Below are positions 42,272 to 57,200 of a stretch of 64,000 nt of DNA, piece by piece (the first letter of the stretch is position 1; each line of letters begins with the position of its first letter). A model generated the notes under the pieces. It did no database searches. It was given only the letters and a program-made list of their open reading frames with translations, and was not told the DNA's origin. Made by a program: the position numbers and the translations under genes. The stretch is from Lactobacillus sp. ESL0677. GTDB lineage: Bacteria > Bacillota > Bacilli > Lactobacillales > Lactobacillaceae. Location of the stretch: NCBI RefSeq assembly GCF_029392875.1, contig NZ_CP113946.1, positions 620,001 to 684,000 on the forward strand. The letters run 5' to 3'.

Positions 42272-45200
42272 ATGGTAAATTCAGATCAAAATAACAAGTC
42301 AGAAAAGAATTTAACTGCTAAGCAAAAAGCGGAAAGAGCGGAGAAAATCCGCGCATTTAAACGAAACTTATTAACCGCAGGGACTGCCGGTATTGGTGGG
42401 ATACTTGGCGGCTTATTAAGTGCTCCCCAAACAGCCCATGCCGCTACTAATGTACCGATGGTTAAATTAGCTAACAATAAGCATATCTTAGTTAACGCAC
42501 AGTCGGCTGCTATTCCAGCTTCTGAAAGTGCGCAGCCATTAAGTGCGCCACAATCAAGTCCAGTTAAGCGGGAGAACTCAACTAATACGACTGAAGCTAT
42601 CAGCGAACAACAGACTAAGGGGGCTAGCTCCCAGTCTGTCAAGGATGCCTTGATGTCACTTGCCAATGACAATCAATGGACTAAGAGTTCTACTGCTAAC
42701 TCGGCTACCACAACTACTTCTACAACTAAAACTAATTCCAGTTCTACAACTTCTACTTCTGCTACTGTTTCTAATCAAGCTGCTCAAGCTACTGAGCAAA
42801 AGGTAAAGCTAGAGACCCAGGCGGATACTACTAATGAAGAAAGGGATACTGATGACCCAGCTTCGTTAGTTTCTAATTATAACGAGACTCATAAAGAAAA
42901 TTCTAAGATAAATCAATATGTTTCTAATTCGGAATCTGCTAGCTTTGCTAAAGATAGTAATAATTCTAGTGCTTCAAAGAGCTTGTCAGCAAAGGCATCG
43001 ACTTCACAATCGATATCGGCTTCGACTGAAGATAGTAAAAACAATAGTCAAAACTCAAATGTTTTACAAAATAATGCTGATTTCTTATCTAATTTGAATA
43101 ATGTTATAACTTCAAATAACCTATCTAATCTTTCTAAGAGTTATGCGTCAATATCTGCCAGTATTGCCAGTCGCAGCAGCTCGCTAAAGAGTGACATTGA
43201 CAAGAGTCAATCAGATTCGGCTAGTTTGGCAAGCAATTTAAGTTATCAAGATTCCTCTTCGACAGCGCTTTCTAATAGTCAAGAGCAGAGTGAAGAAGAT
43301 AGTAATGAACTGGCTTCAGCCCAGATATCAGCCTCAGCCGTTCTCGAATCATCTGGTAGTCTAGATCCTGATATTAGTGCGTCACTCTCTGCCGAAGCAA
43401 CAAGTGCTAACTCATTGAGTGCTTCTAAGAGCTCAGTAGACTCCGCTAGTCAATCTACTAGCGCTTCAGACAATAAATCATCAAATTCTATTTATAATGG
43501 AATTACAAGTAATAACACCAGCTTAAATACTGTAGGGTTTAACTACAATACGTCACGCTTAATGTTTAATGTGGCAAGTAACAAGTTTAATGTGAGTCTT
43601 ACTGCTAGACAAGAGAGTGATGCTAACTTATCAAACTCGGTTAACAAGTCAGCAATCGCCAGCATGAGTGCTGATACAGCTAAGTTAGAAGAACAGATCG
43701 CTACTAGTTTATCGCAGGAGGCTGCGAGTTTAGCAAGCTTGAGTGATGTTTCGTTAAGTCACTCGGCAAGCAACTCAGCTAGTCAGAGTGCTAGTCAGAG
43801 TACTTCTAAGGTTACCAGTCAGAATTATTCGGCAGTAGTCTCACATTATCACAACGTCAGTGATAGTAACTCGGCAATGCATGCAGCTGTATCTAATCAG
43901 AACTCGAAGAACTTGGCCAGTATGGCGCACAAGGATTCAGCTTCAGCAAGTAACAGTTACTCGGCTTCGCAGCATAAGATTAACTCGATGTTGAGTTCTA
44001 ACTCGTTAAGTCTGCATAACAGTGAGAGTGGATCCAAGTCAACGTCCGCGATTTTCAGTAAGAGTATGCAGTCATATAACTTGGCTTCTAGCAGTGCCTC
44101 GGCTTATGCGGCTTCGGCAAGTAAGTCGGCAAGCAATCACAGTACCAGCTTGAACGCAAGTATGCAGTCGCAGGTTGACCATAACTATTCGAGCTTAACT
44201 TCGGCTGCAGGTCAGTTATCGGCTAGTTCGATGGCTGATGCTGTGCTTAAGAACAGTCAGTCTAACTCGAAAGTTAACTCGGCAATCGAGAGTCTGTTGG
44301 TTGATAACGCGCAGATGAGTGAGGCAAGTCAGGCAAGTTCAGCAGCCGCGAGTGCGAGTGCGTCAGCCAACAGCATGAGCCAAGACATGAGTGCCAATGC
44401 CAGTGCATCAGCCGCAAGTGCTAGTGCGTCGGCTAACAGCATGAGTCAAGACATGAGTGCTTCGGCAGCCAGTGCTAGTGCGTCAGCTAACAGCATGAGT
44501 CAAGATATGAGTGCTTCGGCAGCCAGTGCGAGTGCATCAGCAAACAGCATGAGTCAAGACATGAGTGCCTCAGCAGCGAGTGCGAGTGACTCAGCCAATA
44601 GTATGAGCCATGATATGAGTGCCTCGGCAGCAAGTGCGAGTGCATCAGCAAACAGCATGAGTCAAGACATGAGTGCCTCAGCAGCGAGTGCGAGTGCCTC
44701 AGCCAATAGTATGAGCCATGATATGAGTGCTTCGGCAGCAAGTGCCAGTGCCTCAGCAAACAGCATGAGTCAAGACATGAGTGCCAATGCGAGTGCCTCA
44801 GCAGCGAGTGCCAGTGCCTCAGCAAATAGCATGAGTCAAGACATGAGTGCTTCGGCAGCAAGTGCTAGTGCGTCAGCCAACAGCATGAGCCAAGACATGA
44901 GTGCCTCGGCAGCAAGTGCGAGTGCTTCAGCTAACAGCATGAGTCAAGACATGAGTGCCTCAGCAGAGAGTGCGAGTGACTCAGCCAATAGTATGAGCCA
45001 TGATATGAGTGCTTCGGCAGCAAGTGCCAGTGCGTCGGCTAACAGCATGAGTCATGCCATGAGTGCCAATGCCAGTGCTTCGGCAGCAAGTGCTAGTGCC
45101 TCAGCCAACAGCATGAGTCATGATATGAGTGCTAGTGCAGCTAGTGCCAGTGCGTCAGCCAACAGCATGAGTCAAGATATGAGTGCTTCGGCCGCAAGTG

Positions 45201-48200
45201 CCAGTGCCTCAGCCAACAGCATGAGCCAAGATATGAGTGCCAATGCCAGTGCTTCGGCAGCAAGTGCTAGTGCCTCAGCCAACAGCATGAGCCAAGACAT
45301 GAGTGCCTCGGCAGCAAGTGCCAGTGCTTCAGCCAACAGCATGAGTCAAGACATGAGTGCCTCGGCAGCAAGTGCTAGTGCGTCAGCCAACAGCATGAGC
45401 CAAGACATGAGTGCCTCGGCAGCAAGTGCTAGTGCGTCAGCCAACAGCATGAGCCAAGACATGAGTGCCAATGCCAGTGCTTCGGCAGCAAGTGCCAGTG
45501 CGTCGGCTAACAGCATGAGTCATGCCATGAGTGCCAATGCCAGTGCTTCGGCAGCAAGTGCTAGTGCCTCAGCCAACAGCATGAGTCAAGATATGAGTGC
45601 TTCGGCAGCCAGTGCCAGTGCTTCAGCTAACAGCATGAGCCAAGACATGAGTGCCAATGCCAGTGCTTCGGCAGCAAGTGCTAGTGCCTCAGCCAACAGC
45701 ATGAGTCATGATATGAGTGCTAGTGCAGCTAGTGCCAGTGCGTCAGCCAACAGCATGAGTCAAGATATGAGTGCTTCGGCCGCAAGTGCCAGTGCCTCAG
45801 CCAACAGCATGAGCCAAGATATGAGTGCCAATGCCAGTGCTTCGGCAGCAAGTGCTAGTGCCTCAGCCAACAGCATGAGCCAAGACATGAGTGCCTCGGC
45901 AGCAAGTGCCAGTGCTTCAGCCAACAGCATGAGTCAAGACATGAGTGCCTCGGCAGCAAGTGCTAGTGCGTCAGCCAACAGCATGAGCCAAGACATGAGT
46001 GCCTCGGCAGCAAGTGCTAGTGCGTCAGCCAACAGCATGAGCCAAGACATGAGTGCCAATGCCAGTGCTTCGGCAGCAAGTGCCAGTGCGTCGGCTAACA
46101 GCATGAGTCATGCCATGAGTGCCAATGCCAGTGCTTCGGCAGCAAGTGCTAGTGCCTCAGCCAACAGCATGAGTCAAGATATGAGTGCTTCGGCAGCCAG
46201 TGCCAGTGCTTCAGCTAACAGCATGAGCCAAGACATGAGTGCCTCGGCAGCAAGTGCCAGTGCTTCAGCCAACAGCATGAGTCAAGACATGAGTGCCTCG
46301 GCAGCAAGTGCTAGTGCCTCAGCTAACAGCATGAGCCAAGACATGAGTGCCAATGCCAGTGCTTCGGCAGCAAGTGCTAGTGCCTCAGCCAACAGCATGA
46401 GTCAAGATATGAGTGCCAATGCCAGTGCATCAGCCGCAAGTGCTAGTGCGTCGGCTAACAGCATGAGCCAAGACATGAGTGCCAATGCCAGTGCTTCGGC
46501 AGCAAGTGCGAGTGCCTCAGCTAACAGCATGAGTCAAGATATGAGTGCCAATGCCAGTGCCTCAGCCGCAAGTGCTAGTGCTTCGGCTAACAGCATGAGT
46601 CAAGACATGAGTGCTTCGGCAGCCAGTGCTAGTGCGTCGGCTAACAGCATGAGCCAAGACATGAGTGCCAATGCCAGTGCTTCGGCAGCCAGTGCGAGTG
46701 CCTCAGCTAACAGCATGAGTCAAGATATGAGTGCCAATGTCAGTGCATCAGCCGCAAGTGCTAGTGCTTCGGCTAACAGCATGAGTCAAGACATGAGTGC
46801 CTCGGCAGCCAGTGCCAGTGCTTCAGCTAACAGCATGAGTCAAGATATGAGTGCTTCGGCAGCCAGTGCGAGTGCCTCAGCTAACAGCATGAGTCAAGAT
46901 ATGAGTGCCAATGCCAGTGCCTCAGCCGCAAGTGCTAGTGCCTCAGCCAACAGCATGAGCCAAGACATGAGTGCCTCAGCAGAGAGTGCGAGTGACTCAG
47001 CCAATAGTATGAGCCATGATATGAGTGCTTCGGCAGCAAGTGCCAGTGCGTCGGCTAACAGCATGAGTCAAGACATGAGTGCCAATGCCAGTGCTTCGGC
47101 AGCAAGTGCTAGTGCCTCAGCCAACAGCATGAGTCATGATATGAGTGCTAGTGCAGCTAGTGCCAGTGCGTCAGCCAACAGCATGAGTCAAGATATGAGC
47201 GCCTCAGCAGCCAGTGCCAGTGCTTCAGCTAACAGCATGAGTCAAGACATGAGTGCCTCGGCAGCAAGTGCTAGTGCCTCAGCCAACAGCATGAGTCAAG
47301 ACATGAGTGCCTCAGCAGCAAGTGCTAGTGCCTCAGCTAACAGCATGAGTCAAGATATGAGTGCCAATGCCAGTGCATCAGCCGCAAGTGCTAGTGCGTC
47401 GGCTAACAGCATGAGTCAAGACATGAGTGCCTCGGCAGCCAGTGCCAGTGCGTCAGCTAACAGCATGAGTCATGACATGAGTGCTGCTGCTGCCAGTGCC
47501 AGTTCAGCAGCTTCTTCGCAAATGGCTGCTAATGCCACTGATCAAGAAAGTAGTTTGGCAGAATCGGCTAGTGCAATGAGTCATGACATGAGTGCCAATG
47601 CCAGTGCTTCGGCAGCAAGTGCTAGTGCCTCAGCCAACAGCATGAGTCAAGACATGAGTGCCTCAGCCGCAAGTGCTAGTGCCTCAGCTAACAGCATGAG
47701 TCAAGATATGAGTGCCAATGCCAGTGCATCAGCCGCAAGTGCTAGTGCGTCGGCTAACAGCATGAGTCAAGACATGAGTGCCTCGGCAGCCAGTGCCAGT
47801 GCTTCAGCTAACAGCATGAGTCAAGATATGAGTGCTTCGGCAGCCAGTGCTAGTGCCTCAGCTAACAGCATGAGCCAAGATATGAGTGCCAATGCCAGTG
47901 CCTCAGCCGCAAGTGCTAGTGCTTCGGCTAACAGCATGAGCCAAGACATGAGTGCCAATGCCAGTGCTTCGGCAGCCAGTGCGAGTGCCTCAGCTAACAG
48001 CATGAGTCAAGATATGAGTGCCAATGCCAGTGCATCAGCCGCAAGTGCTAGTGCTTCGGCCAACAGCATGAGTCAAGACATGAGTGCCTCGGCAGCCAGT
48101 GCCAGTGCGTCGGCTAACAGCATGAGTCAAGACATGAGTGCCAATGCCAGTGCTTCGGCAGCAAGTGCTAGTGCCTCAGCCAACAGCATGAGTCATGATA

Positions 48201-51200
48201 TGAGTGCTAGTGCAGCTAGTGCCAGTGCGTCAGCCAACAGCATGAGTCAAGATATGAGCGCCTCAGCAGCCAGTGCCAGTGCTTCAGCTAACAGCATGAG
48301 TCAAGACATGAGTGCCTCGGCAGCAAGTGCTAGTGCCTCAGCCAACAGCATGAGTCAAGACATGAGTGCCTCAGCAGCCAGTGCCAGTGCGTCAGCTAAC
48401 AGCATGAGTCAAGATATGAGTGCCAATGCCAGTGCATCAGCCGCAAGTGCTAGTGCGTCGGCTAACAGCATGAGTCAAGACATGAGTGCCTCGGCAGCCA
48501 GTGCCAGTGCGTCAGCTAACAGCATGAGTCATGACATGAGTGCTGCTGCTGCCAGTGCCAGTTCAGCAGCTTCTTCGCAAATGGCTGCTAATGCCACTGA
48601 TCAAGAAAGTAGTTTGGCAGAATCGGCTAGTGCAATGAGTCATGACATGAGTGCCTCGGCAGCCAGTGCCAGTGCTTCAGCTAACAGCATGAGTCAAGAT
48701 ATGAGTGCTTCGGCAGCCAGTGCTAGTGCCTCAGCTAACAGCATGAGTCAAGATATGAGTGCCAATGCCAGTGCATCAGCCGCAAGTGCTAGTGCGTCGG
48801 CTAACAGCATGAGCCAAGACATGAGTGCCTCGGCAGCCAGTGCCAGTGCTTCAGCTAACAGCATGAGTCAAGATATGAGTGCTTCGGCAGCCAGTGCTAG
48901 TGCCTCAGCTAACAGCATGAGTCAAGATATGAGTGCCAATGCCAGTGCATCAGCCGCAAGTGCTAGTGCTTCGGCTAACAGCATGAGTCAAGACATGAGT
49001 GCTTCGGCAGCCAGTGCCAGTGCGTCAGCTAACAGCATGAGTCAAGATATGAGTGCCAATGCCAGTGCTTCGGCAGCCAGTGCTAGTGCCTCAGCTAACA
49101 GCATGAGTCAAGATATGAGTGCCAATGCCAGTGCATCAGCCGCAAGTGCTAGTGCGTCAGCTAACAGCATGAGTCAAGATATGAGTGCCAATGCCAGTGC
49201 TTCGGCAGCCAGTGCTAGTGCCTCAGCTAACAGCATGAGTCAAGATATGAGTGCCAATGCCAGTGCATCAGCCGCAAGTGCTAGTGCCTCAGCCAACAGC
49301 ATGAGCCAAGACATGAGTGCCAATGCCAGTGCTTCGGCAGCCAGTGCTAGTGCCTCAGCCAACAGCATGAGCCAAGACATGAGTGCCAATGCCAGTGCTT
49401 CGGCAGCGAGTGCTAGTGCGTCAGCCAACAGCATGAGCCAAGACATGAGTGCCAATGCCAGTGCATCAGCCGCAAGTGCTAGTGCGTCGGCTAACAGCAT
49501 GAGTCAAGACATGAGTGCTTCGGCAGCCAGTGCTAGTGCGTCAGCTAACAGCATGAGTCAAGATATGAGTGCTTCGGCAGCCAGTGCGAGTGCATCAGCA
49601 AACAGCATGAGTCAAGACATGAGTGCCTCAGCAGCGAGTGCGAGTGACTCAGCCAATAGTATGAGCCATGATATGAGTGCCTCGGCAGCAAGTGCCAGTG
49701 CTTCAGCTAACAGCATGAGTCAAGATATGAGCGCCTCAGCAGCCAGTGCTAGTGCCTCAGCCAACAGCATGAGTCAAGACATGAGTGCCTCAGCCGCAAG
49801 TGCTAGTGCCTCAGCTAACAGCATGAGTCAAGATATGAGTGCTTCGGCAGCCAGTGCTAGTGCCTCAGCTAACAGCATGAGTCAAGATATGAGTGCCAAT
49901 GCCAGTGCATCAGCAGCCAGTGCTAGTGCTTCGGCTAACAGCATGAGCCAAGACATGAGTGCCTCGGCAGCCAGTGCCAGTGCTTCAGCTAACAGCATGA
50001 GTCAAGATATGAGTGCCAATGCCAGTGCATCAGCCGCAAGTGCTAGTGCTTCGGCTAACAGCATGAGTCAAGACATGAGTGCCTCGGCAGCCAGTGCCAG
50101 TGCTTCAGCTAACAGCATGAGTCAAGATATGAGTGCTTCGGCAGCCAGTGCCAGTGCTTCAGCTAACAGCATGAGTCAAGACATGAGTGCTTCGGCAGCC
50201 AGTGCCAGTGCCTCAGCCAACAGCATGAGTCAAGACATGAGTGCCTCAGCAGAGAGTGCGAGTGCCTCAGCCAATAGTATGAGCCATGATATGAGTGCTT
50301 CGGCAGCGAGTGCCAGTGCATCAGCAAATAGCATGAGTCATGACATGAGTGCTGCTGCTGCCAGTGCCAGTTCAGCAGCTTCTTCGCAAATGGCTGCTAA
50401 TGCCACTGATCAAGAAAGTAGTTTGGCAGAATCGGCTAGTGCAATGAGTCATGACATGAGTGCTTCGGCAGCCAGTGCCAGTGCGTCGGCTAACAGCATG
50501 AGCCAAGATATGAGTGCTTCGGCAGCCAGTGCCAGTGCGTCAGCTAACAGCATGAGTCAAGATATGAGTGCTTCGGCAGCCAGTGCTAGTGCCTCAGCTA
50601 ACAGCATGAGTCAAGATATGAGTGCCAATGCCAGTGCTTCGGCAGCCAGTGCTAGTGCCTCAGCCAACAGCATGAGCCAAGACATGAGTGCCAATGCCAG
50701 TGCTTCGGCAGCCAGTGCTAGTGCCTCAGCCAACAGCATGAGCCAAGACATGAGTGCCAATGCCAGTGCTTCGGCAGCCAGTGCTAGTGCCTCAGCCAAC
50801 AGCATGAGTCAAGATATGAGTGCCAATGCCAGTGCATCAGCCGCAAGTGCTAGTGCGTCGGCTAACAGCATGAGCCAAGACATGAGTGCCAATGCCAGTG
50901 CTTCGGCAGCCAGTGCGAGTGCCTCAGCCAACAGCATGAGTCAAGATATGAGTGCCAATGCCAGTGCATCAGCCGCAAGTGCTAGTGCGTCGGCTAACAG
51001 CATGAGCCAAGACATGAGTGCCAATGCCAGTGCTTCGGCAGCCAGTGCTAGTGCCTCAGCTAACAGCATGAGTCAAGATATGAGTGCCAATGCCAGTGCA
51101 TCAGCCGCAAGTGCTAGTGCCTCAGCCAACAGCATGAGCCAAGACATGAGTGCCAATGCCAGTGCATCAGCCGCAAGTGCTAGTGCGTCGGCTAACAGCA

Positions 51201-54200
51201 TGAGTCAAGACATGAGTGCCTCGGCAGCCAGTGCCAGTGCTTCAGCTAACAGCATGAGTCAAGATATGAGTGCTTCGGCAGCCAGTGCTAGTGCCTCAGC
51301 TAACAGCATGAGCCAAGACATGAGTGCCAATGCCAGTGCTTCGGCAGCCAGTGCCAGTGCCTCAGCCAACAGCATGAGTCAAGATATGAGTGCCAATGCC
51401 AGTGCATCAGCCGCAAGTGCTAGTGCGTCGGCTAACAGCATGAGCCAAGATATGAGTGCTTCGGCAGCCAGTGCCAGTGCGTCAGCTAACAGCATGAGTC
51501 AAGATATGAGTGCCAATGCCAGTGCATCAGCCGCAAGTGCTAGTGCGTCGGCTAACAGCATGAGTCAAGACATGAGTGCCTCGGCAGCCAGTGCCAGTGC
51601 TTCAGCTAACAGCATGAGTCAAGATATGAGTGCTTCGGCAGCCAGTGCTAGTGCCTCAGCTAACAGCATGAGTCAAGATATGAGTGCCAATGCCAGTGCA
51701 TCAGCCGCAAGTGCTAGTGCTTCGGCTAACAGCATGAGTCAAGACATGAGTGCTTCGGCAGCCAGTGCCAGTGCCTCAGCAAACAGCATGAGTCAAGACA
51801 TGAGTGCCAATGCGAGTGCCTCAGCAGCGAGTGCCAGTGCCTCAGCAAATAGCATGAGTCAAGACATGAGTGCTTCGGCAGCAAGTGCTAGTGCGTCAGC
51901 CAACAGCATGAGCCAAGACATGAGTGCCTCGGCAGCAAGTGCGAGTGCTTCAGCTAACAGCATGAGTCAAGACATGAGTGCCTCAGCAGAGAGTGCGAGT
52001 GACTCAGCCAATAGTATGAGCCATGATATGAGTGCTTCGGCAGCAAGTGCCAGTGCGTCGGCTAACAGCATGAGTCATGCCATGAGTGCCAATGCCAGTG
52101 CTTCGGCAGCAAGTGCTAGTGCCTCAGCCAACAGCATGAGTCAAGATATGAGTGCTAGTGCAGCTAGTGCCAGTGCGTCAGCCAACAGCATGAGTCAAGA
52201 TATGAGTGCTTCGGCCGCAAGTGCCAGTGCCTCAGCCAACAGCATGAGCCAAGATATGAGTGCCAATGCCAGTGCTTCGGCAGCAAGTGCTAGTGCCTCA
52301 GCCAACAGCATGAGCCAAGACATGAGTGCCAATGCCAGTGCTTCGGCAGCCAGTGCTAGTGCCTCAGCCAACAGCATGAGTCAAGATATGAGTGCCAATG
52401 CCAGTGCATCAGCCGCAAGTGCGAGTGCGTCGGCTAACAGCATGAGCCAAGATATGAGTGCTTCGGCAGCCAGTGCCAGTGCGTCAGCTAACAGCATGAG
52501 TCAAGATATGAGTGCCAATGCCAGTGCATCAGCCGCAAGTGCTAGTGCGTCGGCTAACAGCATGAGTCAAGACATGAGTGCCTCGGCAGCCAGTGCCAGT
52601 GCTTCAGCTAACAGCATGAGTCAAGATATGAGTGCTTCGGCAGCCAGTGCTAGTGCCTCAGCTAACAGCATGAGTCAAGATATGAGTGCCAATGCCAGTG
52701 CATCAGCCGCAAGTGCTAGTGCGTCGGCTAACAGCATGAGCCAAGACATGAGTGCCTCGGCAGCCAGTGCCAGTGCTTCAGCTAACAGCATGAGTCAAGA
52801 TATGAGTGCTTCGGCAGCCAGTGCTAGTGCCTCAGCTAACAGCATGAGTCAAGATATGAGTGCCAATGCCAGTGCATCAGCCGCAAGTGCTAGTGCTTCG
52901 GCTAACAGCATGAGTCAAGACATGAGTGCTTCGGCAGCCAGTGCCAGTGCGTCAGCTAACAGCATGAGTCAAGATATGAGTGCCAATGCCAGTGCTTCGG
53001 CAGCCAGTGCTAGTGCCTCAGCTAACAGCATGAGTCAAGATATGAGTGCCAATGCCAGTGCATCAGCCGCAAGTGCTAGTGCGTCAGCTAACAGCATGAG
53101 TCAAGATATGAGTGCCAATGCCAGTGCTTCGGCAGCCAGTGCTAGTGCCTCAGCTAACAGCATGAGTCAAGATATGAGTGCCAATGCCAGTGCATCAGCC
53201 GCAAGTGCTAGTGCCTCAGCCAACAGCATGAGCCAAGACATGAGTGCCAATGCCAGTGCTTCGGCAGCCAGTGCTAGTGCCTCAGCCAACAGCATGAGTC
53301 AAGATATGAGCGCCTCAGCAGCGAGTGCGAGTGACTCAGCCAATAGTATGAGCCATGATATGAGTGCTTCGGCAGCAAGTGCCAGTGCCTCAGCAAACAG
53401 CATGAGTCAAGACATGAGTGCCAATGCGAGTGCCTCAGCAGCGAGTGCCAGTGCCTCAGCAAATAGCATGAGTCAAGACATGAGTGCTTCGGCAGCAAGT
53501 GCTAGTGCGTCAGCCAACAGCATGAGCCAAGACATGAGTGCCTCGGCAGCAAGTGCGAGTGCTTCAGCTAACAGCATGAGTCAAGACATGAGTGCCTCAG
53601 CAGAGAGTGCGAGTGACTCAGCCAATAGTATGAGCCATGATATGAGTGCTTCGGCAGCCAGTGCGAGTGCGTCGGCTAACAGCATGAGTCATGCCATGAG
53701 TGCCAATGCCAGTGCTTCGGCAGCAAGTGCTAGTGCCTCAGCCAACAGCATGAGTCATGATATGAGTGCTAGTGCAGCTAGTGCCAGTGCGTCAGCCAAC
53801 AGCATGAGTCAAGATATGAGTGCTTCGGCCGCAAGTGCCAGTGCCTCAGCCAACAGCATGAGCCAAGATATGAGTGCCAATGCCAGTGCTTCGGCAGCAA
53901 GTGCTAGTGCCTCAGCCAACAGCATGAGCCAAGACATGAGTGCCTCGGCAGCAAGTGCCAGTGCTTCAGCCAACAGCATGAGTCAAGACATGAGTGCCTC
54001 GGCAGCAAGTGCTAGTGCGTCAGCCAACAGCATGAGCCAAGACATGAGTGCCTCGGCAGCCAGTGCTAGTGCCTCAGCCAACAGCATGAGTCAAGATATG
54101 AGTGCCAATGCCAGTGCCTCAGCCGCAAGTGCTAGTGCGTCGGCTAACAGCATGAGTCAAGATATGAGTGCCAATGCCAGTGCTTCGGCAGCCAGTGCTA

Positions 54201-57200
54201 GTGCCTCAGCCAACAGCATGAGTCAAGATATGAGTGCCAATGCCAGTGCCTCAGCCGCAAGTGCTAGTGCGTCGGCTAACAGCATGAGCCAAGACATGAG
54301 TGCCTCGGCAGCCAGTGCCAGTGCTTCAGCTAACAGCATGAGTCAAGATATGAGTGCTTCGGCAGCCAGTGCTAGTGCCTCAGCCAACAGCATGAGTCAA
54401 GATATGAGTGCCAATGCCAGTGCATCAGCCGCAAGTGCTAGTGCGTCGGCTAACAGCATGAGCCAAGACATGAGTGCCAATGCCAGTGCTTCGGCAGCAA
54501 GTGCGAGTGCCTCAGCTAACAGCATGAGTCAAGATATGAGTGCCAATGCCAGTGCATCAGCCGCAAGTGCTAGTGCGTCGGCTAACAGCATGAGTCAAGA
54601 TATGAGTGCCAATGCCAGTGCATCAGCCGCAAGTGCTAGTGCCTCAGCCAACAGCATGAGCCAAGATATGAGTGCCAATGCCAGTGCTTCGGCAGCAAGT
54701 GCGAGTGCTGCTGCTTCTAATGCCAGTGCATCAGCAAACAGTATGAGCCATGACATGAGTGCTAATGCGAGTGCTGCTGCTTCCAATGCTAGTGCTTCAG
54801 CCAACAGCATGAGTCATGATATGAGTGCTTCGGCAGAAAGTACCAGCCATGATATGAGTGCTGCTGCTTCCAATGCCAGTGCTTCAGCCAACAGCATGAG
54901 TCATGATATGAGTGCTTCGGCAGAAAGTACCAGTCATGATATGAGTGCTGCTGCTTCTAATGCTAGTGCTTCAGCAAATAGCATGAGTCATGATATGAGT
55001 GCTTCGGCAGAAAGTACCAGCCATGATATGAGTGCTGCTGCTTCCAATGCCAGTGCTTCAGCCAACAGCATGAGCCATGACATGAGTGCTAATGCGAGTG
55101 CTGCTGCTTCCAATGCCAGTGCTTCAGCCAACAGCATGAGCCATGACATGAGTGCTAATGCGAGTGCTGCTGCTTCCAATGCCAGTGCTTCAGCCAACAG
55201 TATGAGTCATGATATGAGTGCTTCGGCAGAAAGTACCAGCCATGATATGAGTGCTGCTGCTTCCAATGCCAGTGCTTCAGCAAACAGCATGAGCCATGAT
55301 ATGAGTGCTAATGCGAGTGCTGCTGCTTCTAATGCAAGTGCTTCAGCCAACAGTATGAGCCATGACATGAGTGCTAATGCGAGTGCTGCTGCTTCCAATG
55401 CTAGTGCTTCAGCCAACAGCATGAGTCATGATATGAGTGCTTCGGCAGAAAGTACCAGTCATGATATGAGTGCTGCTGCTTCCAATGCCAGTGCTTCAGC
55501 AAACAGCATGAGCCATGATATGAGTGCTAATGCGAGTGCTGCTGCTTCTAATGCAAGTGCTTCAGCCAACAGTATGAGCCATGACATGAGTGCTAATGCG
55601 AGTGCTGCTGCTTCCAATGCTAGTGCTTCAGCCAACAGCATGAGTCATGATATGAGTGCTTCGGCAGAAAGTACCAGTCATGATATGAGTGCTGCTGCTT
55701 CCAATGCCAGTGCTTCAGCCAACAGTATGAGCCATGACATGAGTGCTAATGCGAGTGCTGCTGCTTCCAATGCTAGTGCTTCAGCCAACAGCATGAGTCA
55801 TGATATGAGTGCTTCGGCAGAAAGTACCAGCCATGATATGAGTGCTGCTGCTTCCAATGCCAGTGCTTCAGCCAACAGCATGAGCCATGACATGAGTGCT
55901 AATGCGAGTGCTGCTGCTTCTAATGCAAGTGCTTCAGCCAACAGCATGAGTCATGACATGAGTGCTTCGGCAGAAAGTACCAGTCATGATATGAGTGCTG
56001 CTGCTTCCAATGCCAGTGCTTCAGCCAACAGCATGAGTCATGATATGAGTGCTTCGGCAGAAAGTACCAGCCATGATATGAGTGCTGCTGCTTCTAATGC
56101 AAGTGCTTCAGCCAACAGCATGAGCCATGACATGAGTGCTAATGCGAGTGCTGCTGCTTCTAATGCAAGTGCTTCAGCCAACAGCATGAGTCATGACATG
56201 AGTGCTTCGGCAGAAAGTACCAGTCATGATATGAGTGCTGCTGCTTCCAATGCCAGTGCTTCAGCCAACAGCATGAGTCATGATATGAGTGCTTCGGCAG
56301 AAAGTACCAGCCATGATATGAGTGCTGCTGCTTCTAATGCAAGTGCTTCAGCCAACAGCATGAGCCATGACATGAGTGCTAATGCGAGTGCTGCTGCTTC
56401 CAATGCCAGTGCTTCAGCCAACAGCATGAGCCATGATATGAGTGCTAATGCGAGTGCTGCTGCTTCTAATGCGAGTGCTTCAGCCAACAGTATGAGCCAT
56501 GACATGAGTGCTAATGCGAGTGCTGCTGCTTCCAATGCTAGTGCTTCAGCCAACAGCATGAGTCATGATATGAGTGCTTCGGCAGAAAGTACCAGTCATG
56601 ATATGAGTGCTGCTGCTTCCAATGCCAGTGCTTCAGCCAACAGTATGAGCCATGACATGAGTGCTTCGGCAGAAAGTACCAGCCATGATATGAGTGCTGC
56701 TGCTTCTAATGCCAGTGCTTCAGCCAACAGCATGAGCCATGACATGAGTGCTAATGCGAGTGCTGCTGCTTCCAATGCCAGTGCTTCAGCCAACAGTATG
56801 AGTCATGATATGAGTGCTTCGGCAGAAAGTACCAGCCATGATATGAGTGCTGCTGCTTCCAATGCCAGTGCTTCAGCCAACAGTATGAGTCATGATATGA
56901 GTGCTTCGGCAGAAAGTACCAGCCATGATATGAGTGCTGCTGCTTCCAATGCCAGTGCTTCAGCCAACAGCATGAGCCATGATATGAGTGCTAATGCGAG
57001 TGCTGCTGCTTCTAATGCGAGTGCTTCAGCCAACAGTATGAGCCATGACATGAGTGCTTCGGCAGAAAGTACCAGCCATGATATGAGTGCTGCTGCTTCC
57101 AATGCCAGTGCTTCAGCCAACAGCATGAGTCATGATATGAGTGCTTCGGCAGAAAGTACCAGCCATGATATGAGTGCTGCTGCTTCTAATGCCAGTGCTT

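Larger units (their letters stand above)
44340..54700 (+). repeat. Serine-rich repeat zone I
   Basis: About 10.4 kb of in-frame tandem units of 18 codons (SASAASASASANSMSQDM) or 22 codons (the same with an extra SANA), with H for Q and D for A variants. Seven of 18 residues are Ser. Synonymous codons vary (AGT/TCA/TCG/TCC for Ser; all four Ala codons), so copies are not all identical. Three copies of a rare unit (SSAASSQMAANATDQESSLA) mark internal segmental duplications. Confidence 0.95.
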
